Counted from the first letter of the stretch, positions 34,430 to 42,837 are shown. The stretch: 46,794 nucleotides of DNA from an uncultured Pelagibacteraceae bacterium (GCA_902545825.1 CACCHS010000006.1:1-46794), one strand, 5' to 3'. Translations and numbers: made by a program. The notes: generated by a model not told the origin, from the sequence alone.

Positions 34430-34747
34430 ATGAAAGCATATATAATGGGAAACTACACTGAAAAAGCTTTTCAAGGATTTTTAAAAGATCCTACAAGTGA
34501 TCGTAAAGCAGTTGTAGAACAGTTGGTAAAAGCAATGAATGGAACTTGTCATATGATGGATATAGTAAGAGGTTCATACGATTTTATAGTTGTTGTTGAA
34601 GTACCAAGTTTTGATGATTTCGCAGCAATTAAATTAGTTGTTGAAGCATCAGGAGCTGTAAAAAACTTATCTATATTAGAAGCAATAGATTTTACAAAAG
34701 CTACAACTAAAGCAAGTAAGATTGGCTACAAAGCCCCAGGACAGTAA
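34430..34747 (+). CDS. GYD-like alpha+beta protein, solitary paralogue of the cluster
   Basis: The 105-residue protein has an AAAGGAG ribosome site seven bases upstream of its ATG. Motifs KDPTSDRKAVVEQLVKAM, IVRGSYDFIVVVEV with SYD in the GYD position, and AIKLVVEASGAVKNLSILEAIDF match the GYD family of about 90-105 residues. It is clearly related to the protein at 21324-21647. It is alone on the plus strand between two aldehyde dehydrogenase loci. Role unknown; a small-ligand or redox-linked barrel is likely. Confidence 0.78.
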   Translation: MKAYIMGNYTEKAFQGFLKDPTSDRKAVVEQLVKAMNGTCHMMDIVRGSYDFIVVVEVPSFDDFAAIKLVVEASGAVKNLSILEAIDFTKATTKASKIGYKAPGQ

Positions 34748-34755
34748 AAGATAAA

Positions 34756-35106
34756 TTAATTTTTTTTGTCGTTATCTACGACTAAGCAGATTTCTGATTT
34801 TGTCAGAAATCTGCGACCTGTTCCGTTATCTAAAGAGAACATTCCGCCGATGCCCTTTACGGCATCAATAGTTAAATCAGTATGTTTCCATTTTTCATAC
34901 TGATCATCGTTCATATAAAAAGGTATACCACCAATTTCACCAAGTTTGACATCGCTGCTTCCGACCATATATTCATTTTTAGGATAGCACATTGGAGCAC
35001 TCCCATCGCAACAACCACCTGATTGATGAAACAAAAGCTCATCACCATGTTGAGCTTTAATATCTTGAAGTAATTTTAGAGCAGATTCTGTAGCTTTAAC
35101 TTTCAT
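34756..35106 (-). CDS. DUF779 family protein
   Basis: The 116-residue protein matches DUF779: residues KVKATESALKLLQDIKAQHG, then FHQSGGCCDGSAPMCYP with three cysteines and a final GRRFLTKSEICLV. This family is often encoded beside AldA/ExaC-type aldehyde dehydrogenases, exactly as here: the next gene upstream on the same strand is one. The cysteines may bind metal. Its start is only a few bases past a strong hairpin (35113-35138), and no Shine-Dalgarno site is seen, so its translation may be leaderless or coupled. Confidence 0.85.
   Translation of the reverse strand: MKVKATESALKLLQDIKAQHGDELLFHQSGGCCDGSAPMCYPKNEYMVGSSDVKLGEIGGIPFYMNDDQYEKWKHTDLTIDAVKGIGGMFSLDNGTGRRFLTKSEICLVVDNDKKN
34786..34814. 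repeat. Perfect hairpin within the DUF779 coding end
   Basis: A 12-bp perfect stem (GCAGATTTCTGA at 34786-34797 pairing with TCAGAAATCTGC at 34803-34814) with a 5-base loop lies in the last codons of DUF779. There is no T-tract on either strand next to it, so it is not a standard terminator. It might act as a 3'-end stabiliser or attenuator for the message of either convergent gene. Confidence 0.55.
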
Positions 35107-35112
35107 AAAAAT

Positions 35113-35138
35113 ATGGCCCGTGATTCCTCACGGGCCAT
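35113..35138 (-). terminator. Hairpin terminator/attenuator between aldehyde dehydrogenase and DUF779
   Basis: An 11-bp GC-rich stem (ATGGCCCGTGA at 35113-35123 with TCACGGGCCAT at 35128-35138, loop TTCC) is followed, on the minus strand, by ATTTTT just before the DUF779 ATG at 35106. It fits a rho-independent terminator for the 35156-36700 gene; because the next gene starts at once, partial read-through (attenuation) is likely. Confidence 0.82.
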
Positions 35139-35155
35139 TATATATTAATTATTGT

Positions 35156-36700
35156 TTAAAAGAAGCCTAATTTCTTCTCACTGTAAGACACGTGTAAGTT
35201 TTTCACCTGTCTATAGTGATTAAGCATCATTTTATGAGTTTCTCTTCCGATACCTGATTGTTTATATCCACCGAAAGCAGCATGAGCTGGATAAGCGTGA
35301 TAACAGTTTGTCCAAACTCTACCCGCTTGTATCTCTCTACCCATTCTGTAAGCTATGTTTCCATTTCTAGTCCAAACACCAGCACCTAAACCATAAAGAG
35401 TATCATTAGCAATTTCTAATGCTTCTTTCTCATCTTTAAATTTAGTTACTGATACTACTGGTCCAAAAATTTCTTCTTGGAAGATACGCATTGAATTGTT
35501 ACCTTCAAAGATAGTTGGCTCAATATAGTTTCCTTTTTCTAATCCACTATTGATTTTAGCTACATTTCCACCACATAGAACTTTGGCACCTTCTTTCTTA
35601 CCTAAATCAAGATAAGATTTGATTTTTTCCATTTGTTCTAATGATGCTTGAGCACCAATCATAGTTTCCATTTTTAAAGGATTGTCTTGCTTAACAGCTT
35701 TAGTTCTAGCAATAGCCTTTTCCATGAACTTATCATAGATAGACTCTTGGATTAGCACTCTGCTTGGGCAAGTACAAACTTCACCTTGGTTCAATGTAAA
35801 CATTGCAAAACCCTCAAGACATTTATCTAAAAAGTCGTCATCTTTTGCCATGACATCTTCAAAGAAAATGTTTGGAGATTTTCCACCTAGCTCCAACGTG
35901 ATCGGTATTAAGTTTTGCGACGCGTATTGCATAATTAATCGACCAGTTGTTGTTTCACCTGTAAAAGCAATCTTTTTGATTCTTTTAGATGATGCTAATG
36001 GTTTACCAGCTTCTAAACCAAAACCACTTACAACGTTAACTACACCTGGAGGTAATAAATCTCCAATTAGTTCCATAAGTAACATAATTGATGCTGGTGT
36101 TTGCTCAGCAGGTTTTAGCACTACACAGTTTCCTGCAGCTAAAGCTGGAGCAAGTTTCCAAGTTGCCATTAATAGTGGGAAGTTCCACGGTATAATTTGT
36201 CCAACTACACCTAGTGGCTCAGGAATGTGATAAGAGTATTCATTGTTACTGATTTCAGCAACTGAACCCTCCTCCGCTCTGATTACTCCAGCAAAGTATC
36301 TCCAATGATCTATTACTAGTGGTAAATCAGCCGCCATACATTCTCTGATTGGCTTACCATTATCTAAACATTCTGCTGTTGCTAGCACATTAAGATTTTT
36401 CTCAATGATGTCAGCAATTTTTAGGAGAATGTTTGATCTTTCCGTGATTGAAGTTTTACCCCAAGCTGGGAAAGCTGCGTGAGCTGCATCTAGTGCTGCA
36501 TCTACGTCTTTTTCATTTGATCGTGCAACAGAACAGATTTTCTCATTTGAAATAGGAGAAGTATTATCAAAATACTTACCAGATTTAGGCTCTACAAATT
36601 TACCATTTATGTAGTTTCCATATTTTGCTTTAAATGGAAATTTAACCTTTAAATGAGAGGTATCTAGAACTGAAGACACTTTCATTGCTTCTGCACTCAT
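35156..36700 (-). CDS. Aldehyde dehydrogenase, AldA/ExaC-like
   Basis: From ATG 36700 (codon 52 of the open frame), which has a strong GGAGG site 5-9 bases ahead, the product is 514 residues. It has the ALDH motifs [27 protein letters not shown] (general base Glu) and [11 protein letters not shown] (nucleophile Cys). [25 protein letters not shown] near the end is the acetaldehyde/ExaC-type ending. The likely reaction is oxidation of acetaldehyde or another small aldehyde with NAD. It precedes DUF779, its usual partner. The frame stays open for 51 further codons upstream (see the next entry). Confidence 0.9.
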   Translation of the reverse strand: MSAEAMKVSSVLDTSHLKVKFPFKAKYGNYINGKFVEPKSGKYFDNTSPISNEKICSVARSNEKDVDAALDAAHAAFPAWGKTSITERSNILLKIADIIEKNLNVLATAECLDNGKPIRECMAADLPLVIDHWRYFAGVIRAEEGSVAEISNNEYSYHIPEPLGVVGQIIPWNFPLLMATWKLAPALAAGNCVVLKPAEQTPASIMLLMELIGDLLPPGVVNVVSGFGLEAGKPLASSKRIKKIAFTGETTTGRLIMQYASQNLIPITLELGGKSPNIFFEDVMAKDDDFLDKCLEGFAMFTLNQGEVCTCPSRVLIQESIYDKFMEKAIARTKAVKQDNPLKMETMIGAQASLEQMEKIKSYLDLGKKEGAKVLCGGNVAKINSGLEKGNYIEPTIFEGNNSMRIFQEEIFGPVVSVTKFKDEKEALEIANDTLYGLGAGVWTRNGNIAYRMGREIQAGRVWTNCYHAYPAHAAFGGYKQSGIGRETHKMMLNHYRQVKNLHVSYSEKKLGFF

Positions 36701-36853
36701 TTTTCCTCCATTGTTTTTGTTTCGCACATTTTTTGATTTGGTCTTAAGACTTTTTTTCTTTAAAGATTTAGAAATTTTCTTTGTCGCTTTTTTTTTTGAT
36801 TTAGATTTAACCGACTTTTTAGATTTCCTTCTTTTTTTAGTCTTCTTAACCAT
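36701..36853 (-). other. Lysine-rich in-frame extension upstream of the aldehyde dehydrogenase
   Basis: Without any stop, the aldehyde dehydrogenase frame continues back to ATG 36853. The 51 codons encode 23 Lys, 3 Arg and 8 Ser and no acidic residue (for example [12 protein letters not shown]), like a histone-H1 tail. No ribosome site precedes 36853, but one precedes 36700. Either the enzyme carries a basic tail in part of its copies, or a short basic ORF runs into the enzyme gene in frame. Random AT-rich DNA seldom avoids stops and acidic codons over this length, so it is worth noting. Confidence 0.55.
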
Positions 36854-36978
36854 TTCTATAATTCAAATTAAAACGCTTTTTGAATATCTTGTAAATGAGT
36901 TAAAATAATTACAATCTTGAGTTGAAAAATTATAATATCAAAAAGTCTAAGTTTTATGCTAAAATAATCATTTTAAAT

Positions 36979-37449
36979 ATGGCAATTCATTTAACTTCAC
37001 AAAAAATTTTAAAAGATTGGACAGATTATAACAATCATATGAATGTGGCTTACTATGTTTTAATTTTTGATCTTTACGGCGCAGAAAAATTAATGACAAC
37101 ATTTAATATGGGTGAAGCATCAGCAAAGAGTACAAAAAAAAGCACAATGGTTGTTGAATCTCATATCACTTATAATCAGGAAGTGAAAGAAGGTGACAAA
37201 GTTGATGTAAATCTACTCTATTTTGATCACGATAAAAAAAGATTACAATATAAGTTAGAGATGGTTCACAGTGAACAAAAATATTTGGCATCCACTATTG
37301 AGATTTTATCTTTATATGTTGATTTAGGCCAAAGAAAAGTATCTGAATTTGAAGATGATAAAATTAAACTAATGGAAGATTTTATAAGCAAAAATAAAAA
37401 TAACTTTAATGCTGACAATCTGATGTTTTCATCTAAACTTAAAAAATAA
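36979..37449 (+). CDS. 4HBT hotdog thioesterase (carnitine/betainyl-CoA type)
   Basis: From ATG 36979 the protein has 156 residues; a longer frame with TTG at 36922 is not favoured because the family begins near HLTSQKILKDWTDYNNHMN. The segment WTDYNNHMNVAYYVLIFD near 12-29 holds the catalytic Asp of the hotdog 4HBT fold. Residues HITYNQEVKEGDKVDVN and LSLYVDLGQRKV continue the fold. It resembles the thioesterase domain fused to L-carnitine dehydrogenase (betainyl-CoA thioesterase). With a GBBH-like gene at 28 kb this hints at carnitine metabolism, but they are not adjacent. Confidence 0.82.
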   Translation: MAIHLTSQKILKDWTDYNNHMNVAYYVLIFDLYGAEKLMTTFNMGEASAKSTKKSTMVVESHITYNQEVKEGDKVDVNLLYFDHDKKRLQYKLEMVHSEQKYLASTIEILSLYVDLGQRKVSEFEDDKIKLMEDFISKNKNNFNADNLMFSSKLKK

Positions 37450-37451
37450 AT

Positions 37452-38309
37452 TCAAATTTTTTCTTTTCTTGTTGCTATGTAAACTCCTATAGTTGCAACT
37501 AAAAAACCAAATATATCTATTACATTAAGTGTTTCATTTAGAAATATCCATGCAATAAGTGCTGAGGTTGGTGGTATAAGGAAAAAAACTGAAACAGTTT
37601 TGCTAGCTGAGTTATTTTTTATTAAATACATGAGGATAGTAAAAGCACCAAAAGACACTAATAAAATTTGATGCGACATTGCTAATATAAAAGTTGGGGT
37701 AAAAGAGATTTCAGGTTTTGCAAAAAAAATAATAACTAAAATATGAAATAAGCACCCCCCTATTGCTTGATACATATTGCTTGAAGAAAGCGGCAAATTA
37801 TTACTTAATTTTTTTTGCCAAATTGTTGAAAATGTAATTGCAAAAAGACTTATAAAAGCCGCTAAGACACCATTTAAAGGTAAGTTTTTGCCAATATCAA
37901 AACCAAGGACAAGACTTGCCCCAGTAAATCCTAATATCATACCGATCCATTGAGGTTTTGTTATTTTTTCATTAAGCAATGGTCCTGCTAAGATATTTGT
38001 TAAAACTGGTTGTAAAGTTACAATTAGTGCTGTGATACCTGTGGGCATTCCAATTGAAATTGAGTAAAAAACTCCTCCCAAATAAAATCCATGAAAAAGA
38101 ACTCCGCTTAAAATTGATTGAATAATATTTTTATTTGAGGATTTAAAAGTGTTGTTTGCAAAAATAGAAAATAAGAAAAAGCCTATTGAAACAAAAAAAA
38201 ATCTAAATGCTAGAGCAGCAAAAGGATCACTGTAATCAATAATAGGTTTTGTAGTTATAAATGCAGAAGACCAAAGTAATATAAATATTATTGGAAACAG
38301 CTTTATCAT
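37452..38309 (-). CDS. EamA/DMT family transporter
   Basis: The 285-residue protein has ten membrane helices in two EamA repeats (about 5-135 and 145-280). Landmarks are ILLWSSAFITTKPII at the start, LAFRFFFVSIGFFLF, ITALIVTLQPVLTNILAGPLLNEKITKPQWIGMILGFTGASLVL and VSVFFLIPPTSALIAWIFLNETLN. Members export amino acids and other metabolites. It is convergent with the thioesterase gene, two bases apart, and divergent from the homocysteine methyltransferase gene. Substrate unknown. Confidence 0.88.
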   Translation of the reverse strand: MIKLFPIIFILLWSSAFITTKPIIDYSDPFAALAFRFFFVSIGFFLFSIFANNTFKSSNKNIIQSILSGVLFHGFYLGGVFYSISIGMPTGITALIVTLQPVLTNILAGPLLNEKITKPQWIGMILGFTGASLVLGFDIGKNLPLNGVLAAFISLFAITFSTIWQKKLSNNLPLSSSNMYQAIGGCLFHILVIIFFAKPEISFTPTFILAMSHQILLVSFGAFTILMYLIKNNSASKTVSVFFLIPPTSALIAWIFLNETLNVIDIFGFLVATIGVYIATRKEKI

Positions 38310-38327
38310 TAATTATACCTATATTAA

Positions 38328-38339
38328 TTTCACGTGAAA
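38328..38339. promoter_or_regulatory. 12-base perfect palindrome (TTTCACGTGAAA) in a divergent promoter region
   Basis: The palindrome lies 18 bases upstream of the EamA gene and 120 bases before the methyltransferase. It could be an operator for the 149-base divergent region 38310-38458, which holds no gene. A second short inverted repeat (ATTGAA/TTCAAT) lies near 38429-38442. No regulator can be named. Confidence 0.4.
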
Positions 38340-38458
38340 CCACAGAAAAACCTGCGATTGAAAATATTAATATTATTTTTTAAATCTACTATATGATGTA
38401 TGTGATTTAATATTTATTCTACCTATAATTGAAGTTTCAATGTATGCTGTTAGGTGTA

Positions 38459-39376
38459 ATGAAAACTGACTTTTTTAAAACTATAAAAATTCTTGATGGA
38501 GGTATGGGGCAAGAGTTGCTTGCAAGGGGTCTTATTTCAAAAGGAACTCTTTGGTCTGCAAGTGCTCTAATAAATGAGGAAAATCACGGTTTAATTGTCG
38601 ATACGCACCGATCATTTATTGATGCTGGAGCTGATGTAATTGTAACTAACAACTTTAGCGCAAGAAAGGTTAGGCTTGAACAAAACAAAGTGGAAAAAAC
38701 TTTTGAATATATTAACAAAAAAGCTGGTGAGTTAGCGGTAAAAGCTAGAGATATTTCAAAAAAAAATGTTTTGATTGCGGGTGGCCTACCTCCACAAAAC
38801 GGTACTTATGTTCCGGATGATAGAGATAAAACTATCATTGAAAAAAATTTTAAAGAGCAATCTGAATTAATAAATCCATATATAGATTTTTTCTATTTAG
38901 ATGTATTTTCTAGTAGCTGGGAAGTGGAAATTGCTCTGGATATAATTGAAAAATTCAATAAGCCAGTTTTAGTAGGATTACACTTTAAAAAAAATGGAAA
39001 ACTTCCGACAGATGAAAATATATCTGAGGTTATAAAAAAATACAAAAAACATAATTGGCTTGGGATAATTGCGGCATGTGTCTCATTAGAAATTATTGAA
39101 GAACATATCGATAAACTTAAATCTTTTGATTTACCATTTGGGGTAAAAGCCAACCTATGGAAAGAGCAAGAACCTTTGCCAGTACATAAATTTAATCATT
39201 CTAAACCCGATGAAATTGGAAAAAATCCAAATGAAATTATGGGCTCTAGAAAAGAGGTGACGGGTGAAATTTTTTACGATTTTTCAAAGAGACTTAAAGA
39301 CAAGGGAGCAACAATTTTTGGTGGTTGTTGCGAAACAAATTCCTCACATATAGCTGCATTATCAAAGCTTAAATAA
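38459..39376 (+). CDS. Homocysteine S-methyltransferase family protein
   Basis: From ATG 38459 the product is 305 residues; an in-frame ATG at 38429 exists but lies in the leader. The (beta/alpha)8 barrel has ILDGGMGQELLARG at 11-24 and ADVIVTNNFSA near 58-68. Its zinc cysteines would be C290 and C291 in FGGCCETNSSH with C207 (IIAACVS). The usual GxNC around C207 is altered to AAC. Homologues use betaine, S-methylmethionine or SAM to methylate homocysteine to methionine without cobalamin, fitting a B12-free marine lifestyle. Confidence 0.83.
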   Translation: MKTDFFKTIKILDGGMGQELLARGLISKGTLWSASALINEENHGLIVDTHRSFIDAGADVIVTNNFSARKVRLEQNKVEKTFEYINKKAGELAVKARDISKKNVLIAGGLPPQNGTYVPDDRDKTIIEKNFKEQSELINPYIDFFYLDVFSSSWEVEIALDIIEKFNKPVLVGLHFKKNGKLPTDENISEVIKKYKKHNWLGIIAACVSLEIIEEHIDKLKSFDLPFGVKANLWKEQEPLPVHKFNHSKPDEIGKNPNEIMGSRKEVTGEIFYDFSKRLKDKGATIFGGCCETNSSHIAALSKLK

Positions 39377-39383
39377 GCTTCTT

Positions 39384-40256
39384 TTAATCGCCTTTTTTTA
39401 CAAAATAAATTCCAATTACTATCGCTAATAAAGAAATTAGTACTTTTGTGGTAATAACTTCTTTTAAAAAAATATAACTTAAAATAACACCAAAAATTGG
39501 TATTAAATAAGCTACTTGTGACTGAAATATTAACCCATTTTGTTTTAATATTCTAAATCGTAATAACCAAGCAACACCTGTTGATACTATGCCTAGATAA
39601 ATAACAGATATTGTTGAGTCTAATCTAGGACTTAAATTCCAAGGCTGTTCTAAAAAACTTACTATAGGTAAAAGAATAATTGTTGCCCAAATTAAAATAG
39701 ATCCTGTAACGTTTTCGTTTCTTTTTTTACTGATTTTTAATGTTAGAACTCCGCCAATTACATAACAAGTTGAGCCAAATAATATCAGTAATGCTGAAAT
39801 AAAATTATTTTCATTAATTACAATATTGTCTGAAAATAAATAAACTATACCAAAAAAACCTATAAGTACTCCTATTGTTTTTATTAAATTAAATTTTTCA
39901 TTTTTAGTATAAAAATGACCTAGTATTGTTGAGCTTAATGGAGTTGTTGACATCAAAATTGCAGCAAGATTACTTTGAACAGATTTAACTCCATAAGCAA
40001 TTAGAAAAAAAGGTACAACCAGATTAATAAAACCTATCGAAGCAAACCATGGCCAATCTTTTGAAAAAGCTTCAATTTTAATTTTTTTATAATAGCAAAG
40101 TAAAAGTACAGGTATTGATCCAAGCAAGACTCTTAAAAATGCAATTGTAACAGGGCCGAAAGAATATGTTGATATCTTAATGTTAAAAAAAGCTGAGGCC
40201 CAAATTAACGCTAAAATAATTAATAAAGTATAGTCTGTTAATGTTGGAGTTTTCAT
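39384..40256 (-). CDS. EamA/DMT family transporter
   Basis: The 290-residue protein has ten helices in two EamA halves: LALIWASAFFNIKIST near 16-31, RVLLGSIPVLLLCYY, ILMSTTPLSSTILGHF near 100-115, and a second half with VSTGVAWLLRFRILKQNG and SQVAYLIPIFGVILSYIFLKEV. It exports amino acids or similar compounds by proton exchange, if typical. Its start overlaps the YbaK gene by four bases (ATGA type), so the two share a message and may link editing of misacylated tRNA with amino acid export. Confidence 0.88.
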   Translation of the reverse strand: MKTPTLTDYTLLIILALIWASAFFNIKISTYSFGPVTIAFLRVLLGSIPVLLLCYYKKIKIEAFSKDWPWFASIGFINLVVPFFLIAYGVKSVQSNLAAILMSTTPLSSTILGHFYTKNEKFNLIKTIGVLIGFFGIVYLFSDNIVINENNFISALLILFGSTCYVIGGVLTLKISKKRNENVTGSILIWATIILLPIVSFLEQPWNLSPRLDSTISVIYLGIVSTGVAWLLRFRILKQNGLIFQSQVAYLIPIFGVILSYIFLKEVITTKVLISLLAIVIGIYFVKKGD

Positions 40257-40735
40257 TCAGAAATTTCCTTAATTTTTCCATTAGTTATTCTCACTAAATT
40301 TTCTAAATCAATTTTGAAAATTGCATTAGGATGTCCAGCTGCTGCATAAATATTTTTAAATCTACTAAGTTGATTATCAATCATAATTTCAATTTTATTA
40401 TTTAGACCAATTGGAGAAACTCCCCCAATAGTGAAACCAGTAAGCGTTTTTACAGACTCAGCATTTGCCATACAAACATCTTTATTGCCAGTAATTTTTT
40501 TTAGTTTGTTCAAAGAGCACCGTTTATCCCCAGAAATAAGGCATAATACGAATGTATCGTCTGTTTTGATTAAGAGACTTTTAACTATAGCTCCTACTTT
40601 GCATGACAAGGCCTTTGATGCATCTAAGGCAGTTCTAGCTGATTGATCCAAAATTTGGACTTTGTAAGATTTATTAAATTTTTCCAATTCTTGCTTAACT
40701 CTTTTTACAGTTTCTTTATCTAATAAGTTTTCCAT
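40253..40735 (-). CDS. YbaK/EbsC-type aminoacyl-tRNA deacylase
   Basis: The 160-residue protein has the YbaK fold with the catalytic lysine in CKVGAIVKSLLIK near 46-58, the LISGDKRCSLNKLKKITG block near 67-84 and the FTIGGVSPIG loop near 101-110. The final AAGHPNAIFKIDLENLV belongs to the same family. Such free-standing editing domains hydrolyse Cys-tRNA(Pro), Ala-tRNA(Pro) or Ser-tRNA(Thr); the branch cannot be resolved here. First gene of a two-gene unit with the EamA transporter. Confidence 0.9.
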   Translation of the reverse strand: MENLLDKETVKRVKQELEKFNKSYKVQILDQSARTALDASKALSCKVGAIVKSLLIKTDDTFVLCLISGDKRCSLNKLKKITGNKDVCMANAESVKTLTGFTIGGVSPIGLNNKIEIMIDNQLSRFKNIYAAAGHPNAIFKIDLENLVRITNGKIKEISE

Positions 40736-40781
40736 ACAACTAAAAATTGATTGCTTTATTTATATAACTAATATTCAATAT

Positions 40782-40796
40782 ATGCACTAATTGCAT
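40782..40796 (+). promoter_or_regulatory. Inverted repeat upstream of glnA, possible NtrC-type operator
   Basis: ATGCA-CTAAT-TGCAT is a perfect 5-bp inverted repeat 73 bases before the glnA start. Its TGCAC half resembles an NtrC site, but the spacing is shorter than the NtrC consensus and no sigma-54 -12/-24 element is seen. The gap 40736-40868 holds no gene; an AGAGG ribosome site is next to the glnA ATG. Confidence 0.35.
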
Positions 40797-40868
40797 AGGT
40801 GATATTAATTATATAAGCGTTATTATTACATAATTTTTTGGTATTACCACGGCTAACAAGAGAGGTTT

Positions 40869-42275
40869 ATGAGCGCAAACGATGTATTAAAAACAATCAA
40901 AGATAAAGATATTGAATACGTAGACTTAAGATTTACAGACCCAAGAGGAAAACTTCAACATGTTACTATGGATGGTAAAATGGTTGATGAGGGAATGCTC
41001 AATGAGGGAATTTTTTTTGATGGTTCGTCAATTGCTGGATGGAAAGCAATCAACGAGTCAGATATGATTTTAAAACCAGATTTATCTAGAACAGTTGTCG
41101 ATCCTTTTACATCTCATAATACTTTAAATATATTTTGTGATGTTTTAGATGCGATTAAAAAAGATCCATACGAAAGAGATCCAAGAGGTACAGCTAAAAA
41201 AGCAGAAGCATACTTAAAAAGCTCTGGAATTGGAGATAAAGCATATTTTGGACCAGAGGCTGAATTTTTTGTATTTGACGATGTAAGATTTAAAAATGAT
41301 ATGAATGAGACTGGATTTAAAATAGATAGCACTGAAGGTCCTTATAATACTGGAAAAAAATATGAAAATGGTAACATGGGACATAGACCCGGAATTAAAG
41401 GGGGTTATTTTCCAGTTCCACCTGTAGATAGCGCTCAAGATATGAGAAGTGAATATTTAAAGGCAATGAAGGACATGGGTATTAAAGTAGAAAAGCATCA
41501 CCACGAAGTTGCTCCTAGTCAACATGAACTTGGAATGTATTTTGGAACTCTTGTTGATCAAGCAGATAATTTACAACTTTATAAGTATGCTGTTCATATG
41601 GTATCACATTCATTTGGTAAGACTGCAACCTTTATGCCAAAGCCTGTAAAAGGTGACAATGGATCAGGTATGCACGTTCACCAATCGATTTGGAAAGGTG
41701 ATACTGCATTATTTTCTGGAGATAAATATGCAGGTTTATCTGAAACAGCTTTGCATTATATTGGTGGTATTTTAAAACACGCAAAAGCTATTAATGCATT
41801 TTCAAATGCAACAACAAACAGTTATAAAAGACTAATTCCAGGATTTGAGGCACCTGTTCTTCTTGCATACTCAGCAAGAAACAGATCTGCATCTTGCAGA
41901 ATTCCAATTACGCTAAGTAAAAAAGCAGCGAGATGTGAGATAAGATTTGGTGATGCTGCTGGTAACCCATATTTAACTTTTGCAGCTATGTTAATGGCTG
42001 GGCTTGATGGAATAAAAAATAAAATTGATCCGGGTAAATCTTTTGATAAAGACTTATACGCTCTATCAGAAGATGAAGTTAAAAAAATTCCAACTGTTTG
42101 TGGATCTTTACGTGAGGCAATGGAAAGTTTGGACAAAGATAGAGACTTCTTAAAACAAGGAAACGTATTCACTGATGATCAAATCGATGCTTATATTGCG
42201 CTAAAATTTGAAGAGATACATAACTTCGAACACACACCACACCCAATTGAGTTCGATATGTATTACAGTTGTTAA
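40869..42275 (+). CDS. glnA: Glutamine synthetase type I
   Basis: The 468-residue protein is full-length GSI. It has the N-terminal [15 protein letters not shown] and [18 protein letters not shown], the metal-binding [12 protein letters not shown] and [16 protein letters not shown]. The [26 protein letters not shown] loop and the adenylylation tyrosine in [10 protein letters not shown] near 390 also fit. It joins ammonia to glutamate with ATP. The conserved tyrosine suggests GlnE-type control is possible. Neither glnB nor a regulator gene is adjacent. Stop is 3 bases before the end of the convergent small basic protein gene. Confidence 0.97.
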   Translation: MSANDVLKTIKDKDIEYVDLRFTDPRGKLQHVTMDGKMVDEGMLNEGIFFDGSSIAGWKAINESDMILKPDLSRTVVDPFTSHNTLNIFCDVLDAIKKDPYERDPRGTAKKAEAYLKSSGIGDKAYFGPEAEFFVFDDVRFKNDMNETGFKIDSTEGPYNTGKKYENGNMGHRPGIKGGYFPVPPVDSAQDMRSEYLKAMKDMGIKVEKHHHEVAPSQHELGMYFGTLVDQADNLQLYKYAVHMVSHSFGKTATFMPKPVKGDNGSGMHVHQSIWKGDTALFSGDKYAGLSETALHYIGGILKHAKAINAFSNATTNSYKRLIPGFEAPVLLAYSARNRSASCRIPITLSKKAARCEIRFGDAAGNPYLTFAAMLMAGLDGIKNKIDPGKSFDKDLYALSEDEVKKIPTVCGSLREAMESLDKDRDFLKQGNVFTDDQIDAYIALKFEEIHNFEHTPHPIEFDMYYSC

Positions 42276-42278
42276 ATA

Positions 42279-42449
42279 TTACTGTCTAGTAGAGGCAATT
42301 TTGTTTTTGCCTGCACCTTTTTTAACAACGTAATCTTGAGTTCCATTTGCACCAGTATCAACAGATTTGATAAGAGATCTTAATAAGCTCTTTCTCTTTT
42401 CTTTTCTGTCTTCTGATTTTTGCAAATTTCTAAATTCAAAAACGTTCAT
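42279..42449 (-). CDS. 56-residue basic protein, unknown
   Basis: An open frame on the minus strand runs from ATG 42449 to TAA at 42279-42281. It starts MNVFEFRNLQKSEDRKEKRKS, with helical RKSLLRSLIKSV in the middle and the end DYVVKKGAGKNKIASTRQ. The coding quality (sensible mix of charged residues, clean termini) and its good fit in the gap after glnA favour a real gene. It is too short for a family call. Gap 42450-42507 holds nothing further. Confidence 0.62.
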   Translation of the reverse strand: MNVFEFRNLQKSEDRKEKRKSLLRSLIKSVDTGANGTQDYVVKKGAGKNKIASTRQ

Positions 42450-42507
42450 GCATATAAATTATCTTGTATATGCAATTTTTGCAACTCTGGTATGCTCAAA
42501 ATGGGGA

Positions 42508-42837
42508 TTAAATTTTGAAAGACTCCCCACACCCACAACGCTCGGTTTCATTAGGGTTTTTAAAAACAAAAGACGAGGAAAATTCCTCTTCTTTATAATC
42601 CATCTCTGTTCCTAAAAGGTACATAACTGCTCCGGGATCGACAAAAACTTTTACTCCTTTTTCCTCAATGAGCTCATCCTCAGGTTTCGTTTCTTTAGCA
42701 TATTCCATTACATATTCCATCCCAGCGCATCCGCCACTTTTAACACCAATTCTAACACCCAATGATTTTTCATCTTTTGATAAAACTTCTTTAATTCTTG
42801 TTGCTGCTTTATCGCTTAATGTAATTATTTGTTTCAT
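42508..42837 (-). CDS. sufA: Fe-S assembly A-type carrier (SufA/HesB)
   Basis: The 109-residue protein has the A-type cluster ligands: one Cys in KSGGCAGMEYVME near 35-47 and two in RCGCGESF at the C-terminus. It receives clusters from SufBCD and passes them to apoproteins. It may equally be called ErpA-like. It overlaps the sufT gene by four bases and ends the operon, so the naming rests on this context. Confidence 0.9.
   Translation of the reverse strand: MKQIITLSDKAATRIKEVLSKDEKSLGVRIGVKSGGCAGMEYVMEYAKETKPEDELIEEKGVKVFVDPGAVMYLLGTEMDYKEEEFSSSFVFKNPNETERCGCGESFKI

Noticed and set aside
36922..36978. Upstream TTG start adding 19 residues to the 4HBT thioesterase
   Set aside because: The family starts close to the ATG at 36979, and the extra residues are Lys/Ile/Tyr-rich leader-like sequence.
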